64,000 nucleotides of DNA from Silicimonas sp. GTDB lineage: Bacteria; Pseudomonadota; Alphaproteobacteria; Rhodobacterales; Rhodobacteraceae. Below the pieces are notes generated by a model. It was given only the letters and a program-made list of their open reading frames with translations, was not told where the DNA came from and searched no databases. Below are positions 35,396 to 45,680 of this stretch, in pieces. The DNA lies in assembly GCA_022819605.1 (NCBI GenBank), contig JAJEGW010000017.1:1-64000 (forward strand). The letters are read 5' to 3'. Every line of letters starts with the position of its first letter. Within the stretch, counting starts at the first letter, position 1. The position numbers were made by a program, and so were the translations under genes.

Positions 35396-36447
35396 ATTGC
35401 CTCTCCGGCGAGGAGGATACGCTGCACGTTCAGGCCCGCATCACGGAACATCCGAATGAGGCCGGAATCTCCCGGAATCTGGTCTGCGTCAACGGCGACA
35501 AAGACTTCACCGTGCAGAAACTCCTCGGCGAGCTTGTCGAGAAATCGCTTGTTCCTGAACGCCAGCATGTAGTCTTCGGCGATCCTCAGGGCGTCCCTTC
35601 CATGCTGTCCAAGCACATTCTGCACGTGCGCCCGTTGCCAAGCGCGGATGAAGCCGATTCGTCCCTCGAGATAGAGCGCGAAGAGCGTGCTTCTTTGCTG
35701 GTTGCCGTCAACCGGCTGCAAACGGGCGGTTCGGACAGCAATGATCGCTTCGGCAGTTTCGTCACGCCCCTTCAGGTCGGCAAGGAAGTCTCCGGGCTTT
35801 TCGAGCGCAAGCATGTCGCTTCCGGCAAGAATGCCGAGTAGCTGGACATAGCTGCCCTGCGTCGGGAAGGCCCTGCGAGCAAAGTCTTCGCAAGGATCAG
35901 AGCTAAGCACCGCGGCCAGACCAGCTGGAGAAAGCACGAGTTCCGCGTCCTCCGACCAGCCAGTGTCAAACGCGCGATCACGTATCCAGTCGGACACTTG
36001 GAGCGGCAGGCCCGCAATCGTGCCGTCATCAGTTCCGTTGCTCATGAACGGATCGGAGGCGTCGTTGTAGTAGCCATCGAAATAGATTGCGGTGCGGTGC
36101 TCTTCCCGGCTCTCCGTCGTCTCGTCGACCTCGACAGCAACGGTGCGTGCGCCGCTGATCGCATCCTGGACCGGCCGCGGCAGGTCAAGGATCAATGGGT
36201 GTGACGAACGCATGGTGCCCCAAAGATGTGAGATGGCCCCGTTGGGTGCGGTCACCTTCCAGAACCGTCCAACCCCGTTGGCAATGTCCGCGGCACCGGT
36301 CTCAAGTGCCGCGAAACCTGGAGGATCAAGCGTTTCTTCGTGGACTTCGGGCAGATCGACGGTGCAAGTCTCCTTGGTTGCCCAGTCCTGTGCCGGGGCG
36401 GCGGCGGCCGGCAGAAGGGTCGCAAGCAAGACGGAGCGGTAAAGCAC
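35392..36447 (-). CDS. TraB/GumN family protein, probably inactive
   Basis: A 351-residue secreted or periplasmic protein with a signal peptide ([19 protein letters not shown]). The family landmarks [18 protein letters not shown] and [10 protein letters not shown] are visible. However, the two GX2H motifs that define TraB/Tiki proteins are altered: GTMR instead of GTxH (near residue 78) and DADQ instead of GAxH (near residue 325). It is therefore probably not a working metalloprotease-like enzyme. The start is GTG, 5 bases after ybaB, without a clear ribosome site; it overlaps recR by 4 bases. Confidence 0.82.
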   Translation of the reverse strand: MLYRSVLLATLLPAAAAPAQDWATKETCTVDLPEVHEETLDPPGFAALETGAADIANGVGRFWKVTAPNGAISHLWGTMRSSHPLILDLPRPVQDAISGARTVAVEVDETTESREEHRTAIYFDGYYNDASDPFMSNGTDDGTIAGLPLQVSDWIRDRAFDTGWSEDAELVLSPAGLAAVLSSDPCEDFARRAFPTQGSYVQLLGILAGSDMLALEKPGDFLADLKGRDETAEAIIAVRTARLQPVDGNQQRSTLFALYLEGRIGFIRAWQRAHVQNVLGQHGRDALRIAEDYMLAFRNKRFLDKLAEEFLHGEVFVAVDADQIPGDSGLIRMFRDAGLNVQRILLAGEAM

Positions 36448-36452
36448 GAGAA

Positions 36453-36797
36453 TCAGAAAGGCAGGTTCATGCCCGCCGGAAGGCCCATGCTTTCGGTCAG
36501 CTTCCTCATTTCATCCTGTCCCTTTGCAGCAGCCCGTTCCTGGGCGTCCTTGACGGCGGCAACAATCAGGTCTTCGACGACTTCTTTCTCGTCGGGATGG
36601 AAGATCGATGGATCGATATCGAGCGCCGTGAGTTTGCCCTTGGCGGTTGCCGTGGCCTTGACGAGACCTGCGCCGCTTTCCCCGGTGACGGTCATGGAGT
36701 CGAGCTCGTCCTGCAGCTCGGTCATTTTGGACTGCATTTCCTGCGCGGCCTTCAACATCTTTCCCATGTCGCCGAGCGTGCCAAGCGGCTTGATCAT
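36453..36797 (-). CDS. ybaB: YbaB/EbfC family nucleoid-associated protein
   Basis: A 114-residue DNA-binding protein that dimerises through helices. The block LGDMGKMLKAAQEMQSKMTELQDEL and the central GAGLVKATATAKGKLTALDIDP are typical. The start is the ATG of MIKPLGTLG, preceded by CGGGAGA; the frame is open further upstream but without similarity. It is usually just downstream of dnaX; here about 2.2 kb with an MFS gene on the opposite strand separates them. It begins the ybaB-traB-recR operon. Confidence 0.93.
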   Translation of the reverse strand: MIKPLGTLGDMGKMLKAAQEMQSKMTELQDELDSMTVTGESGAGLVKATATAKGKLTALDIDPSIFHPDEKEVVEDLIVAAVKDAQERAAAKGQDEMRKLTESMGLPAGMNLPF

Positions 36798-37212
36798 GCT
36801 GTGTCTCCCGGTTGCGCCTACTGCTTGATATTTTGCAGTGCGTGGCGCGGCAAGGCCTAGTGGTGCTGAAGTGAAAGTTGCGTCACGCTGTACTAGCTGC
36901 ATTTTCCGCACGTTTCCGGGATCGGGCATCGGATCGCATGCAGCAAAGACCTCAGAAACTCCTGCACAGCGGCAGTGCCGACGGCACCAAGGGTTGTGCG
37001 TGCTGAGTTCCAAGACCGCACGGCAGGCGTCCCGCCTGCCAAGGGAGTCGCAGCGGCACTTGGCGTCGGCGTGCACCTGCGATCCTTGCAGTTCTTGGCG
37101 GGATCGTTCTGCCGCTTCGGCCTTGAGGTGGCCTGAACAAGACCGCTTGACGCCGTGTCGAAACTTTTCCAAGGCTCAAAGGCCAAAGGGTCACAAATCT
37201 CGAGGTTCAATC
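36798..37212. other. 415-base divergent region between ybaB and an MFS gene
   Basis: No convincing gene is present. A perfect 8-bp hairpin, GGCAGGCG-TCC-CGCCTGCC, lies at 37022-37040, and GTGCCG-A-CGGCAC is nearby. The promoters of ybaB and the transporter must lie here. The frame of the transporter stays open upstream to 36838, but codons there look non-coding. Confidence 0.45.
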
Positions 37213-38439
37213 ATGTCCCGCATTGAAGCCCTTCGATTTCTAAACCTCGCGCATTTCTTCGATCACTTCTTCCTGCTTATCTTTCCGACGGCTGCGCTGG
37301 CCATCGCGCCGTCTTGGGAGATGGCATACGCCGATGTACTCCTGCTCGGGACGCCGATGTACGTGATGTTCGCTCTTGGTACCCTTCCGGCCGGCTGGCT
37401 CGGCGACAGCATGGATCGCATGATGCTGATCGCTGTCTTTTTCTTGGGCTGTGGCGGATCGAGCCTCTGGATCGCGATGTCCGAGAGCCCCCTGACAATG
37501 ACATTCGGTCTCGGCTCCCTCGGGCTCTTCGCGGCAATCTACCACCCGGTGGGGCTGGCCCATATCACCCACATAGGATTGCGCACTGGCCGAGCGCTGG
37601 CCGTCAACGGGGTTTTCGGGAACATGGGGTTGGCCGGTGCCGCCACGGCAACCGGATTGCTTGCCGGGTTCCTGGGGTGGCAGTGGGCCTTTGCTCTGCC
37701 TGGAGCACTCTCGGTTCTGATCGGCCTCCTGTTGCTGAAGCGGAATGGAAAGACATCGAGCGTGGCGCAGTCTGCCGTGCACGCCGGTGCCGGCGTCGTT
37801 CTGCGACCTGATCGCAGGACGCAGGTGATGATCTTCGGAATCGTTTGCGTGATAGCCCTGTTTGGAGGACTGATCTTCAATGCTGTCACGATTTCGCTGC
37901 CGATGTTCTTCGATGAAAGGCTGACCGGCACGGGCGGCGATCTGGCCTGGATCGGTGCGTCCGCGGGATTGGTCTTTGCCGTAGCCGCCTTTGCGCAGTT
38001 GCCTGTCGGCGAATTGCTTGATCGAATTGGCGCACGCCCCGTGCTGATCGTGCTGCTCGCATCCCAAGCAGTATTGCTCATGTTTCTGGCACAAGCTTCG
38101 GGGTGGGCTGCTCTGATTCTCGCGCTGCTGCTCGTGACCTTCGTCTTCGCGGAAATCCCAGTGACGTCGTGGCTGCTCGGTCGCTATCTCGATGGCGGCA
38201 TCCGCTCACGGGCATTTTCGGTGGAATACGTTCTGTCGCTGGGCATCGGATCGATCGCCGTTCCCCTGATTGCCCTGTTGCACAAGCGAGGGATTGGCTT
38301 TGAGGGACAGTTTCCCGGCCTCGCGCTGACAGCGTTGATCATCCTGATTGCAGCGATGCTGCTGCCGCGGCACGTCCGGGTCGATACCCGGCGGGCGGCG
38401 GAAGCGGCGGCGTCTCCAGGAAATTGGGCGAAGCGCTGA
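37213..38439 (+). CDS. MFS transporter
   Basis: A 408-residue major facilitator protein with about 12 membrane helices and a central loop near residues 180-200 (LKRNGKTSSV). The motif-A-like loop GWLGDSMDRMM follows helix 2 and its repeat GELLDRIGARPV follows helix 8. The substrate cannot be inferred. I start at the ATG of MSRIEALRFLNLAHF after CGAGG. It lies on the opposite strand inside the usual dnaX-ybaB-recR block, so it may be an insertion. Confidence 0.85.
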   Translation: MSRIEALRFLNLAHFFDHFFLLIFPTAALAIAPSWEMAYADVLLLGTPMYVMFALGTLPAGWLGDSMDRMMLIAVFFLGCGGSSLWIAMSESPLTMTFGLGSLGLFAAIYHPVGLAHITHIGLRTGRALAVNGVFGNMGLAGAATATGLLAGFLGWQWAFALPGALSVLIGLLLLKRNGKTSSVAQSAVHAGAGVVLRPDRRTQVMIFGIVCVIALFGGLIFNAVTISLPMFFDERLTGTGGDLAWIGASAGLVFAVAAFAQLPVGELLDRIGARPVLIVLLASQAVLLMFLAQASGWAALILALLLVTFVFAEIPVTSWLLGRYLDGGIRSRAFSVEYVLSLGIGSIAVPLIALLHKRGIGFEGQFPGLALTALIILIAAMLLPRHVRVDTRRAAEAAASPGNWAKR

Positions 38440-38958
38440 ACTTCCGGAGAGGGTGCAGCCGTGGCCTCTTCGCGCTTCCTGGCATTCCTGTCCGGAAAGT
38501 GGCTTCACGCCTGATTCTCCCGCAGACGCAGAGTTGGCATGCTGAAAATTCGCAACGGCGGTCGCTGCAGTCCTGTGTTGCCGACTGGCGACTGGCGGGA
38601 GTTCGTTGACAAGCAGGATCCGTCATTGGCGCTGTGGCTCTTGACGAAATCCGCAAGTGCATTGATGTGTCGTGATCGTGGAATCTTGGGCAGATCGCTG
38701 CCTTGGAGGCACGGCTGGCGTTGATCGTCCGAGCCCTCATTGAATCGCATGCCGTCCGTCAACTCGTCGGTGTCCGGAGATCGGGGAAGGCCCATTGCAA
38801 TTTGGTCGGATTCGAAGATCGAAGTGCCTTTGGCCGCTCTTTCCAATGTCGATGGCTGCACGCCGGCAACCCGCAGTGTTTCGGACGTCGACGAATTGCA
38901 AATTGATGTTTTGAATCAGCTCGATACTGGGCCACGCGTCACGATGCAAAAGGTAGAA
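38440..38958. other. 519-base region without a recognised gene
   Basis: This is the longest unexplained stretch near the dnaX end. Open frames on both strands (for example leftward 38505-38861 and rightward from 38749) have no domain I recognise and no clear ribosome sites, and composition looks less coding-like than in the neighbours. It may be a decayed gene or spacer left by rearrangement. I see no inverted repeats marking a mobile element. Confidence 0.45.
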
Positions 38959-40740
38959 TCAGTCTTCCTCGAAGGGATCCCATTCATCCTCGATCTCATC
39001 GAGGGCGCTTTCGGCGGCCGACACGGAGAGGGCTTCGGCGGTCTGGAGAGCCCCGATTTTGGCATTTGGAAACATTGAGAGAATCGCGGCAACCGTTTCG
39101 TTCTTTCTGGCGGCGTCCTTGAGTCTGTCGGTTGCCGCATTACGCGTTTCGGAAATCGTGGGCTGGCCGCCCGAAGCCGTCACTGAAACCGCCCAGCGGA
39201 CGCCTGTCCAGCTCTGCAGGCTTTGGCCCAGCCTTTGCGCCAGATCCCGTTCCGCCGCCGGCCCGGGCTCGAACTCGATGCGGCCGGGCTGGTAAGACAC
39301 CAAACGCAGATCCTCCTCCACTTCTATGCAGAGCTTCATTTCGCGATTTGCACGTATCAGGTCGACCACGTGCAAAAACGTCGGGAACCGCGCGAGGGCA
39401 CTTTGCGGATCCCGGACATGCGCCGGCTGGGCGGCGGCGGCGGCAACGGCTCCGCCGGATACGGTCGCTCTTGCGGCACGAGTCGCCACGGCGGACGTGC
39501 CGGGACCGCGCTCTTCTCTGCCGGAAATTGATGGTGGTGGCGTGGAGGACGACGTGGACGATGCAGGGGAAGGAGCGGGATCTTTCAATTTCGCCACGAG
39601 CTCGCCCGGAGTCGGAAGATCCGCCACATGCGTCATCCTGATCACGGCCATTTCCGCAGCCATCATGGCATCGGGCGCATTTCCCACTTCCTCGAGCGCC
39701 TTCAGCGCCATCTGCCACATTCGGGTCAGAACTGGCATGGGCAGCCTGTCGGCCAGAGCACTGCCGCGGGCGCGTTCCTCCGGTGCCACGGTGGGATCGT
39801 CGACCGCCTCTGGCGTGATGCGGATGACGCTGATCCAATGGGTAATTTCAGCGATGTCACGGAGGTCCGCCATCGGATCCGCGCCGTCAGAATATTGTGC
39901 GGAGAGCTCGGCCAGAGCGCCGGCGGCGTCGCCGGTCATGATGAACTCGAAGAGATCCAGGACGCGGCCACGATCTGCAAGCCCGATCATTGCCCGCACC
40001 TGATCGACGTCGGTCGCCTGGGTTCGGTCGCTGATCGCCTGATCGAGGAGCGATGTGGCATCCCGGGCCGAACCCTCGGCGGCGCGCGTGACAAGCGCCA
40101 GCGCCTCGTCGGTAATCTCGGCCTTCTCGGCGGCCGCAATTCGGCGGAGCATTTCCATCATGGTCTCGGGTTCGATCCTGCGAAGGTCGAAGCGCTGGCA
40201 GCGAGAGAGGACAGTGACCGGAACCTTTCGGATCTCTGTGGTCGCAAATATGAACTTCACGTGGGCGGGAGGCTCCTCCAGCGTCTTCAGCAGCGCGTTG
40301 AAGGCGCTGGTCGAAAGCATATGAACTTCGTCGAAGATGTAAATCTTGAACCGGGCCGAGGCGGCACGGTAGTGCACGCTTTCAATGATCTCGCGAATGT
40401 CGTTCACGCCCGTGCGCGAGGCGGCGTCCAATTCGAGTACGTCGACATGTCGGCCCTGGGCAATTGCCACGCAATTTTCGCAGGTGCCGCAAGGCGAGAT
40501 TGTCGGGTCGCCGTTGCCGTCCGGGCCGATACAGTTCATGCCCTTCGCGATGATCCGCGCCGTCGTGGTCTTCCCGGTGCCTCGTATGCCCGTAAGAATG
40601 AAGGCCTGGGCGATGCGATCAGCCGCGAAGGCATTGGTGAGCGTGCGCACCATGGCGTCTTGTCCGACGAGATCGGCAAAGGTCTCCGGGCGATATTTCC
40701 GTGCCAGTACCTGGTATTCGATGTCTGTGCTGTCGGTCAT
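38959..40740 (-). CDS. dnaX: DNA polymerase III subunit gamma/tau
   Basis: A 593-residue clamp-loader subunit. Walker A is GIRGTGKTTTAR, the zinc-binding cysteines are in NC and CGTCENC, Walker B/DEVH is FDEVHMLS and the SRC motif is VLSRCQRF. A Ser/Thr/Pro/Ala linker (about residues 385-440) precedes the tau-like C-terminus, which ends WDPFEED. I start at the ATG of MTDSTDIEYQVLARK; an ATG three codons upstream (40749) is also possible. I see no obvious slippery A-run making a short gamma form. Confidence 0.95.
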   Translation of the reverse strand: MTDSTDIEYQVLARKYRPETFADLVGQDAMVRTLTNAFAADRIAQAFILTGIRGTGKTTTARIIAKGMNCIGPDGNGDPTISPCGTCENCVAIAQGRHVDVLELDAASRTGVNDIREIIESVHYRAASARFKIYIFDEVHMLSTSAFNALLKTLEEPPAHVKFIFATTEIRKVPVTVLSRCQRFDLRRIEPETMMEMLRRIAAAEKAEITDEALALVTRAAEGSARDATSLLDQAISDRTQATDVDQVRAMIGLADRGRVLDLFEFIMTGDAAGALAELSAQYSDGADPMADLRDIAEITHWISVIRITPEAVDDPTVAPEERARGSALADRLPMPVLTRMWQMALKALEEVGNAPDAMMAAEMAVIRMTHVADLPTPGELVAKLKDPAPSPASSTSSSTPPPSISGREERGPGTSAVATRAARATVSGGAVAAAAAQPAHVRDPQSALARFPTFLHVVDLIRANREMKLCIEVEEDLRLVSYQPGRIEFEPGPAAERDLAQRLGQSLQSWTGVRWAVSVTASGGQPTISETRNAATDRLKDAARKNETVAAILSMFPNAKIGALQTAEALSVSAAESALDEIEDEWDPFEED

Positions 40741-40958
40741 GGGCGCCATGCATGAATCGGTTCGGGCAAGCGTAAACTGCGCGCAGAGAAGCGTCCACTC
40801 TTGCCTTGCGACAGTGCATCATTATGCTGGCATGGCCCAATTCGGGACAGCATTCGGATCCTCGGAAGGCCGACTTTGCACCCTCAAATCTTTCGCTCGA
40901 CCCTCGATGGTGCTTCTCATGCCCGATTCGGCAGACCACCGGGACAGGAGGGAGAAAC

Positions 40959-42488
40959 ATGATGGCGGTCCCCATCAATCGCTCGCTCAGGGACGCGAAG
41001 GCACTGGCAAAGGCCTGTGCGGCAGGCGAACCTGATGCACTCGCTCGTGCCGAAGCGGTTCTCGGGACCATTCCGAAAGCGGTAAGTCATGCCGACGCTC
41101 GAAAAATTCAGGCAAGGGAAGCTGGATATGCAAGCTGGCCAGTTCTCAGGTTTGCGGCCGAGGCAGAGGCCATGGACAGGGTCGAGAAGCTAGAACGCCT
41201 CAAGATGGCGCTGTTTCACGGGCAGGGATGGCGGGTCGAATGCCTCTTGGAAGCCGCGCCGGATCTCAGGCGGGACAATCTCGGGATCTTGTGCGCCATG
41301 TACGACGTTGAAGGGGTGAGGGAGGCGCTCGAGGCCACGCCGAGAGCCGTCAATGAATCCATACTGGGGCCAAGGACCCCGATTCTGCATCTGGCGTTTT
41401 CGCGGTGGTGGTGCCACGGCGGCTCGGAAAAGGACATGCTGGCAACGGCCGAGGTGTTGCTGTCGGCCGGCGCAAACGTCAACGATTCATATGAGCAATT
41501 GCCCGGGAATCCGCTTTCGGCGCTTTACGGCGCCGTAGGCCATGCGTCGAATCTGCGGCTGGCTGCGTGGCTTCTGGAAAACGGGGCGGATCCCAATGAC
41601 GGCGAGTCGCTCTACCATGCCTGCGAGAGCGGTGCGCGCGCCCTGCGGCTTCTTCTGGACCACGGTGCGCAGATCGCGCGAACAAACGCTTTGCCGCGCG
41701 CTCTCGACTTCAACGATCCGGAGATGGTGGACGTCCTTCTTGAGGGCGGAGCCGATCCAAACGAATCCATCCACTGGCCGGAAGAGTCGGGCGAGGCGCC
41801 CTTCGTGATTCCCTCGCTGCATCAAGCCGCGCGGCGGCTCTGTTCGCGCCGGATCGTGGCCAGCTTGCTCGACGCGGGCGGGAACCCGGACATGATTGCA
41901 TGGGGCCACAGCGCATACGCGCTTGCGCGGCTGTACGGCAATGACGGTGCTGCCGAAGAAATGGCGTCACGGGGCTGCAGGACAGACCTCGGACGTGAGG
42001 AGGTCGCGATTGCCGATGCGGTTGCCGGTCGGGCAGCAAGCCGAATCGATCCTGAACGCCTGCCGGAGCCGACCCGCGACATGATCCGGTCCCAGGTCCA
42101 CCTGCCGCACGCGCTGCGCCGCACGAAGGCGTTGGTGGGAATCGGCCTTCCTCATGACCGGCCGGACCCGCAGGGGCTGACGCCCGTGCAGGTGGCGGGT
42201 TGGGAAGGGATTCCGGACGTCATGGCGTACCTGCTTTCCCTGGGGGTCAACCTGGATCATGTAAACGGATATGGCGGCGATCTGTTGTCGACGATAATCC
42301 ATGGTTCGGAGAACGCGCCGGGCGAGTACGAGCGTGATCACGTTGCCTGTGCCCGGCTTGCCTTGGAAGCCGGAGTGCCGCTCAGGCGGCAGGACGTGGA
42401 ATTTGCGGGAAAGCTCGAGATGGCGGAGTTTCTGGACGACTGGTCGGAGGAGCACCCGGATCAAGTGACGGAGGTTCGCCTTGGCTGA
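40959..42488 (+). CDS. Ankyrin repeat protein
   Basis: A 509-residue protein with about six ankyrin-like units, recognisable as LLSAGANVND, LLENGADPND, LLDHGAQIAR, LLEGGADPNE, LLDAGGNPDM and LLSLGVNLDH, between residues 160 and 450. No signal peptide or enzymatic domain is visible, so it probably acts as a cytoplasmic protein-binding scaffold. The first of two adjacent ATGs follows a strong GGAGGGAG. Its last 8 bases overlap a phosphatase gene, suggesting the two work together; the partner is unknown. Confidence 0.85.
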   Translation: MMAVPINRSLRDAKALAKACAAGEPDALARAEAVLGTIPKAVSHADARKIQAREAGYASWPVLRFAAEAEAMDRVEKLERLKMALFHGQGWRVECLLEAAPDLRRDNLGILCAMYDVEGVREALEATPRAVNESILGPRTPILHLAFSRWWCHGGSEKDMLATAEVLLSAGANVNDSYEQLPGNPLSALYGAVGHASNLRLAAWLLENGADPNDGESLYHACESGARALRLLLDHGAQIARTNALPRALDFNDPEMVDVLLEGGADPNESIHWPEESGEAPFVIPSLHQAARRLCSRRIVASLLDAGGNPDMIAWGHSAYALARLYGNDGAAEEMASRGCRTDLGREEVAIADAVAGRAASRIDPERLPEPTRDMIRSQVHLPHALRRTKALVGIGLPHDRPDPQGLTPVQVAGWEGIPDVMAYLLSLGVNLDHVNGYGGDLLSTIIHGSENAPGEYERDHVACARLALEAGVPLRRQDVEFAGKLEMAEFLDDWSEEHPDQVTEVRLG

Positions 42489-42975
42489 TTACATGATCGC
42501 GGAACTGCCGCTTGGACGCGGGATGATCGGCATCGCGCCGATGCCGGGTCGCGGAGGGAACTGTTCCGGGGACTTGACGAAGATCATTTCCTGGGGCGCA
42601 GACGTTGTTTTCACGATGACCGGGCGGCACGAGATGGAATTTGCCGGCGCGTCTGCCATGGGGGAGGATCTTGAGGCAGCCGGCGTGCTTTGGCGGCATT
42701 TGCCCGTCACCGATCTTGGGGCGCCTTCTCTCGAGACCTGCGCACTTTGGCCGGAGGCCTCGGAGGTGGCGCATCGCGCCCTTGATGGAGGCGGTCGTGT
42801 CCTGGCGCATTGCTACGGTGGTTGCGGGCGTTCGGGAATGGCGCTTCTAAGGCTGATGGCCGAGGCAGGAGAGGACGTCGACACGGCGCTGGCGCGGCTT
42901 CGGTCCGTCAGGCCCTGTGCCGTCGAGACCACCGCCCAGCAGGCTTGGGCGGCCTTGGGTTCAAGCCGCAAATGA
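42481..42975 (+). CDS. Cysteine-dependent protein phosphatase (DSP/PTP-like)
   Basis: A 164-residue phosphatase with the CX5R signature in AHCYGGCGRSGMALL (about residues 105-119) and a likely general acid Asp in LPVTDLGAPS. I start at TTG (42481) because GGAGG sits 6 bases before it; an ATG four codons downstream is the alternative. The start lies within the ankyrin gene, so translation is probably coupled. Substrate (phosphotyrosine, phosphoserine or a small molecule) is unknown. Confidence 0.82.
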   Translation: MADYMIAELPLGRGMIGIAPMPGRGGNCSGDLTKIISWGADVVFTMTGRHEMEFAGASAMGEDLEAAGVLWRHLPVTDLGAPSLETCALWPEASEVAHRALDGGGRVLAHCYGGCGRSGMALLRLMAEAGEDVDTALARLRSVRPCAVETTAQQAWAALGSSRK

Positions 42976-43002
42976 GGCCGTTTCCCGGGCCTCTTGCATT
43001 AT

Positions 43003-43029
43003 TGCGCGGGCCGGCTGAAGGCGCTATAT
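43003..43029 (+). promoter_or_regulatory. Candidate promoter of the SRP RNA gene
   Basis: TTGCGC (43003-43008) and CTATAT (43024-43029) lie just upstream of the RNA; the -10 ends 9 bases before the first base of the terminal stem. The spacer is only 15 bases, so the -35 is uncertain. The -10 hexamer equals the accA candidate. Confidence 0.35.
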
Positions 43030-43038
43030 GGTGATCTT

Positions 43039-43132
43039 GAGAGGTTGGCGCGGGCGAGCGCCTCGCCAACCCGGTCAGGTCCGGAAGGAAGCAGCCGTAA
43101 CGAGCCACGCTTGGGTCGTTGTCCAACCTCTC
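43039..43132 (+). ncRNA. ffs: Signal recognition particle 4.5S-type RNA
   Basis: The universal SRP hairpin GGTCAGGTCCGGAAGGAAGCAG (shown here in part as GTCCGGAAGGAAGCAGCC) lies at 43072-43096, with the GGAA tetraloop and symmetric and asymmetric internal loops that bind Ffh. The ends GAGAGGTTGG (43039-43048) and CCAACCTCTC (43123-43132) pair perfectly, giving a 94-base small bacterial SRP RNA. With Ffh it targets nascent membrane proteins to FtsY and the translocon. dnaX is nearby, as in many bacteria. Confidence 0.95.
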
Positions 43133-43409
43133 GCCTCTCTTCATGTCGAATGATTCGGTGCCGGTCGTTGCCCTTGCGGGAACCTGTTTCTGCGCAGCGG
43201 ATAACTGGATCCGTTTGGATTGCCGACACCGTCCTGTTGAATTGCGCTGGCGCGCTGTGCGTGGACCTTCGCGTCGCTCCTTGGCATGGATTCGGGGAGC
43301 GCAGAGATGGCGTTGGCGGATGATGCGGTTCCATGCGCCGGCAAGTGCACCCCCGTTTGCCAATCTGGTGGCCGCGTGGCACATCGGCTTCGGGAGGGAA
43401 CGACCAGGA

Positions 43410-44354
43410 ATGCAATGCGCGGAATCAGTGACCTTTGGCGGTTCGGGCCTTGACCGGGCCGTTCACCTGAGGTCGGACCCACCGAATGGTCGCGTGCTGC
43501 CGCTTTGGCGGGGCAAGCCGCTGCTGGAATGGGAAGGCCGCCGGCCGGTCTTCCTGTCGGCCGACCATCAGGCATTCGAATCGGCCAGTGAGCCGGCAGT
43601 CTTTCTTGGGTTGGATGAGGGCGAGCCCCGGTATGCACGCGACATTTCCGACTGGTTGCCGGAGGGCGGCGACGAGGGCGTCGGAGCATTCGATGACACA
43701 TCGGAACAGCAGCATCCCGAGATTGCCAATGGATGCACGTTTGCCGACCTGCGCCAGAACATGACATGCCTTTCCGGTCGCGATGCCGAACTTGTGGTGA
43801 TCGGCAAGGCGCTTCTCGAATGGCATCGGGCGCATCGGTTCTGCGCGCGCTGCGGCGTTCCGAGCAGGATGGCAATGGCGGGCTGGCAACGGAATTGCCC
43901 CGCCTGCGAAGGCCAGCACTTTCCGCGCACCGATCCGGTGGTCATCATGCTGATCACTCGTGGCAACTCGGTACTGATGGGACGGTCGGGCTTCTGGCCC
44001 GAGGGAATGTACTCCCTTCTGGCGGGATTCATGGAACCTGGCGAGACGATCGAGGCCGCCGTGCGCCGCGAGGTCGGAGAGGAGGCCGGAATAGAGGTGG
44101 GCGAAGTACGATACCTGGCCTCGCAACCATGGCCTTTCCCGTCATCCTTGATGATCGGCTGCCATGGAATCGCGCTGACCAGTTGCATCAGCATTCAGGC
44201 GGATGAAATCGAGGATGCGAAATGGGTTACGCGCGAGGCAATGATGCAGGTTCTGGCGGGCGACAATCCAGGCATGAAGGCTGCTCGCAAGGGGTCAATA
44301 GCACGCTTCCTGATCGAAGGCTTTCTCGCCGACAGGCTTGCTTTGGGCACGTAG
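43410..44354 (+). CDS. nudC: NAD(+)/NADH diphosphatase
   Basis: A 314-residue NudC. The zinc ribbon is CARCG...CPAC (about residues 150-170), the Nudix box GFMEPGETIEAAVRREVGEEAG follows (given here in two parts: GFMEPGETIE and REVGEEAG), and the NADH-specific SQPWPFPSS motif comes after. It hydrolyses NAD(H) and can remove NAD caps from RNA. The start is the ATG of MQCAESVTFGGSGLDRA, after GGGAGGG; the frame is open 97 codons upstream but that part is not family-like. Confidence 0.94.
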   Translation: MQCAESVTFGGSGLDRAVHLRSDPPNGRVLPLWRGKPLLEWEGRRPVFLSADHQAFESASEPAVFLGLDEGEPRYARDISDWLPEGGDEGVGAFDDTSEQQHPEIANGCTFADLRQNMTCLSGRDAELVVIGKALLEWHRAHRFCARCGVPSRMAMAGWQRNCPACEGQHFPRTDPVVIMLITRGNSVLMGRSGFWPEGMYSLLAGFMEPGETIEAAVRREVGEEAGIEVGEVRYLASQPWPFPSSLMIGCHGIALTSCISIQADEIEDAKWVTREAMMQVLAGDNPGMKAARKGSIARFLIEGFLADRLALGT

Positions 44355-44513
44355 GCGACCGCCTGAGGCGTCGTCATCGGTGCTAAGGTCGAAAGCTGCG
44401 TTGCCGGAGGCCCATCCGCGAATTGCGACGGGCACACTGGATTTTATGCGCAAAACTGGCTATGTTGCCGCTCAGATCCGGCAAACGGACAGGCAGGCGG
44501 ACGAGCAGGACGC

Positions 44514-45676
<1,163 letters not shown>

Positions 45677-45680
<4 letters not shown>

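Noticed and set aside
37022..37040. REP-like mobile repeat from hairpin GGCAGGCG-TCC-CGCCTGCC
   Set aside because: Only one copy was noticed in the window and no associated transposase is present.
39628..40755. 375-codon rightward frame opposite dnaX
   Set aside because: Antisense shadow of dnaX created by high-GC codon use.
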